7,544 nt of DNA from Desulfonatronovibrio sp. (lineage in GTDB: Bacteria; Desulfobacterota; Desulfovibrionia; Desulfovibrionales; Desulfonatronovibrionaceae), in NCBI GenBank assembly GCA_003558575.1, contig PWPY01000168.1, positions 1 to 7,544 of the forward strand. The letters run 5' to 3'. The notes beneath the pieces were generated by a model. The model searched no databases. It worked only from the letters and a program-made list of their open reading frames with translations, and was not told the origin of the DNA. Shown here one piece after another: positions 5,647 through 7,544 of this stretch. Each line of letters opens with the position of its first letter. Within the stretch, counting starts at the first letter, position 1. Made by a program: the position numbers and the translations under genes.

Positions 5647-6237
5647 ATGAATGCTTTCCTCATTTCAATCCTGACAGTCGGCATTGCTGAAATCGGTGAC
5701 CGTTCCCTTTTTCTGGCTATACTTTTTGGTGTCCAGTATCAAAGGCCCTGGCCCGTGTTTCTGGGAATGGCTTCAGGTCTTTTTGCCAACCAGCTTTTAT
5801 CAGCCTTTCTCGGAGTATGGCTTTTCAGCGCAATACCTCCATTGTGGCAGGGATGGCTGGTGGGAATTGTCTTTATAGGAATGGCTGTCTGGGTACTTAT
5901 CCCGGAAGATGAACAAATTACTCAGACTAAATCTTGCAGAGGGATTTTTCTGACCTCAGCCATAGCTTTTTTTGTCCTTGAAATGGCCGACAAAACACAA
6001 GTCGCTGTCATATCCCTGGCAGGATACTTCAACACTGTCATACCGGTTGTTCTGGGTGCAACCCTTGGCATCTTACTGGTTACAACCCCTGCTCTCTGGT
6101 TTGGCTGCAGATTCGCTTCCAGGCTTCCCATTAAAACCATTAGAGTCATTGCATCCGGTCTGTTTCTGTTTCTTGGCCTTTGGATAATTTTCAGCGTATC
6201 AGGCCTTCTTCCCCAGTGGGAGCTGCTGAGGGGTTAA
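5647..6237 (+). CDS. UPF0016/TMEM165/Gdt1-family membrane protein, probable Mn2+ (cation) exporter (196 aa)
   Basis: This is a very hydrophobic protein with about six membrane segments arranged as two similar three-helix halves. Each half carries the family acidic motif: EIGDRS (15-20) in the first helix and EMADKTQ (112-118) in the fourth. These acidic residues are the proposed metal-binding sites in this family, whose bacterial member MneA exports manganese and whose eukaryotic members transport Mn2+ and Ca2+. In the second motif the usual Gly is Ala. A polar loop with PEDEQ (86-90) separates the halves. Length is normal. It is the only plus-strand gene here, divergent from the sigma54 activator and convergent with the RND gene. 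The ATG at 5647 starts directly at the first helix, but no clear ribosome binding site is visible. A link to the ORP-like cluster is unproven. Confidence 0.88.
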   Translation: MNAFLISILTVGIAEIGDRSLFLAILFGVQYQRPWPVFLGMASGLFANQLLSAFLGVWLFSAIPPLWQGWLVGIVFIGMAVWVLIPEDEQITQTKSCRGIFLTSAIAFFVLEMADKTQVAVISLAGYFNTVIPVVLGATLGILLVTTPALWFGCRFASRLPIKTIRVIASGLFLFLGLWIIFSVSGLLPQWELLRG

Positions 6238-6295
6238 CGAGATGGAGGCCTGTCCGGGTTTTGATGTATCGCAAAATATCCAGAGTTTGACCGCT

Positions 6296-7544
6296 TCACT
6301 CTTCCAACTGAGATTTTGGTCTGTAAATCATATAATAGCTTACAGGAATCAAAACCAGGGTAAACATTGTTGAGGCAAAAAGCCCGAAAATAAGGGCCCA
6401 GGCCAGACCTGAAAATACTGGGTCCATAGTTATGGGCGAGACTCCTATGGCCGTGGTCAGGGCTGTGAGCACAATGGGCCTGAGCCTTACAGCACCGCTT
6501 TGTAAAATAGCCTCTGTAAAATCCTGACCCTTTTTTATTGCAGAACCAATAAAATCAATAAGAACCAGAGAGTTGCGAATAACTATCCCTCCCAGGGCAA
6601 TCATACCGATCATGGCGGTGGCAGTAAAAAACACAGGATCAGCAAAACCGTCTACCTCCCTTCCAGTTATCAGATTCAGAAGGAAAAATCCGGGCATGAT
6701 GCCCATGAGGGTTAAAGGAATGGCGGACATGATTAGCAGAGGCAACCCAAGAGATCCGGTCTGAATTATCAAAAGCAGATATATAATTATCAAGGCAAAT
6801 CCAAAGGCCAGCCCCAGATCCCTGAATACATCCAAGGTTATCTTCCATTCTCCTTCTCCGCGCCAGTTTAGACTGAATCCCGCGGGCAAAGGACTTTCTG
6901 CAAGACTGGATTTCATATCCAGAACAGCCTCTCCGGGCGGCTGGCCAACCATTTCTGCAGTCACATAAACAACCCGGCGCAAATTCTTATGCAAGATGGG
7001 CTGATCAGCGCGAACCTTTTCAAAATACCCCAGTTCACCTACAGATACCAGATCACCTGTCCGGGAAACAAGCTGCAGCTGTTCAAGGTTAAAAATACCG
7101 GTCCGCTTTTCCAAGGGCAGAATTACACGTATCTCAACAACTTCCCTCTGATACGGGCTGTGCAGCACTGCAGGTGTCGATCCACCTGCAAACATATTCA
7201 GGGTCTTAAGTATCTCCCTGGCATCAAGACCGTGCAGGGCCGCCTTTTCCCTGTCCAGAATAAATACATACTGATCATGGGGATGCTGCGCACTGTAATC
7301 AACATCCCTGATAAATTCCTTATCCTGCATTATGCCTTTAACATGCTCTGCCGCTTCTATGATTTCATCATAGGTCTTGTGGGGCTTAGCGTATATTTCA
7401 GCGACAATGGTAGCAAGAACCGGAGGACCAGGGGGCACTTCCACCAGCTCCATGGATGCACCATGTTTTGCAGCAATATCTTCCAGGTCTCTTCGCATGG
7501 ACAAAATAAGAGTGTGACTGCCCGTACTGCGTTCTTTTCTGGGC
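6296..7544 (-). CDS. RND (AcrB/HAE1-type) efflux permease, C-terminal part, 5' end outside window
   Basis: The frame is open to the window edge and about 415 residues are visible, the C-terminal portion of a permease that is usually about 1,000-1,100 residues long. It begins in the second periplasmic loop, where VEVPPGPPVLATIVAEIY is typical of the HAE1/AcrB superfamily. The porter and docking segments follow. The last five membrane helices come next: LGLAFGFALIIIYLL, PLLIMSAIPLTLMGI, then GMIALGGIVIRNSLVLID, and two helices in the final 70 residues. The conserved GxxxxNxxxxxD-like segment of TM10 is present (GIVIRNSLVLID). The gene ends normally with TGA. It would pump substrates together with an adaptor and an outer-membrane channel, probably encoded outside the window. 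A TTG at 7504 is in frame but is not a real start, because the homologous sequence continues upstream of it. Confidence 0.93.
   Translation of the reverse strand, partial: PRKERSTGSHTLILSMRRDLEDIAAKHGASMELVEVPPGPPVLATIVAEIYAKPHKTYDEIIEAAEHVKGIMQDKEFIRDVDYSAQHPHDQYVFILDREKAALHGLDAREILKTLNMFAGGSTPAVLHSPYQREVVEIRVILPLEKRTGIFNLEQLQLVSRTGDLVSVGELGYFEKVRADQPILHKNLRRVVYVTAEMVGQPPGEAVLDMKSSLAESPLPAGFSLNWRGEGEWKITLDVFRDLGLAFGFALIIIYLLLIIQTGSLGLPLLIMSAIPLTLMGIMPGFFLLNLITGREVDGFADPVFFTATAMIGMIALGGIVIRNSLVLIDFIGSAIKKGQDFTEAILQSGAVRLRPIVLTALTTAIGVSPITMDPVFSGLAWALIFGLFASTMFTLVLIPVSYYMIYRPKSQLEE

Noticed and set aside
6238..6295. Bidirectional terminator between the convergent exporter and RND genes
   Set aside because: The 58-bp gap shows no GC-rich stem followed by a T-run on either strand.

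Overview
The window looks like chromosomal DNA of a strictly anaerobic, probably sulfate-reducing deltaproteobacterium of the Desulfovibrionales type. This is inferred from gene content: a sigma54-controlled cluster of NifX-like (dinitrogenase iron-molybdenum cofactor family) proteins and ferredoxin-fused MinD ATPases. It closely resembles the 'orange protein' (ORP) system known from Desulfovibrio (DVU2103-DVU2109 in D. vulgaris, ORP in D. gigas). The exact genus cannot be read from the sequence.

Layout, right to left along the minus strand. At 6296-7544 lies the C-terminal part of an RND efflux permease; its start is outside the window. At 5647-6237, on the plus strand, is a small six-helix membrane protein of the UPF0016/TMEM165/Gdt1 family, a probable manganese or cation exporter. 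Divergent from it, 4126-5517 encodes a PAS-AAA+-Fis-type sigma54 activator. The 129-bp region between these two starts contains a near-perfect 22-bp palindrome. Downstream of the activator gene, a sigma54 promoter matching 15 of 16 consensus positions (3978-3993), with ACTGT/ACAGT dyads about 110-145 bp upstream of the predicted start site, should drive a four-gene operon: a NifX-like/zinc-ribbon fusion (3287-3916), a Cys-free ORP-like protein (2823-3176), and two MinD-type ATPases each carrying two 4Fe-4S motifs (1923-2789 and 1064-1930, overlapping by 8 bp). A 286-bp gap then holds a long imperfect inverted repeat (about 841-1016). After it come a Cys-containing NifX-like protein (397-777) and a degenerate receiver-like protein (12-374).

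How the parts may work together: the PAS domain, which carries a four-cysteine cluster, may sense redox or metal state and allow the AAA+ domain to activate the sigma54 promoter. The products would form an ORP-like complex. In it, the NifX-fold proteins could bind a metal-sulfur cluster, and the paired MinD/ferredoxin ATPases could carry Fe-S clusters or couple ATP hydrolysis to assembly or positioning. The D. vulgaris ORP complex has been linked to cell division. The last two genes may be accessory members or a separately transcribed unit.
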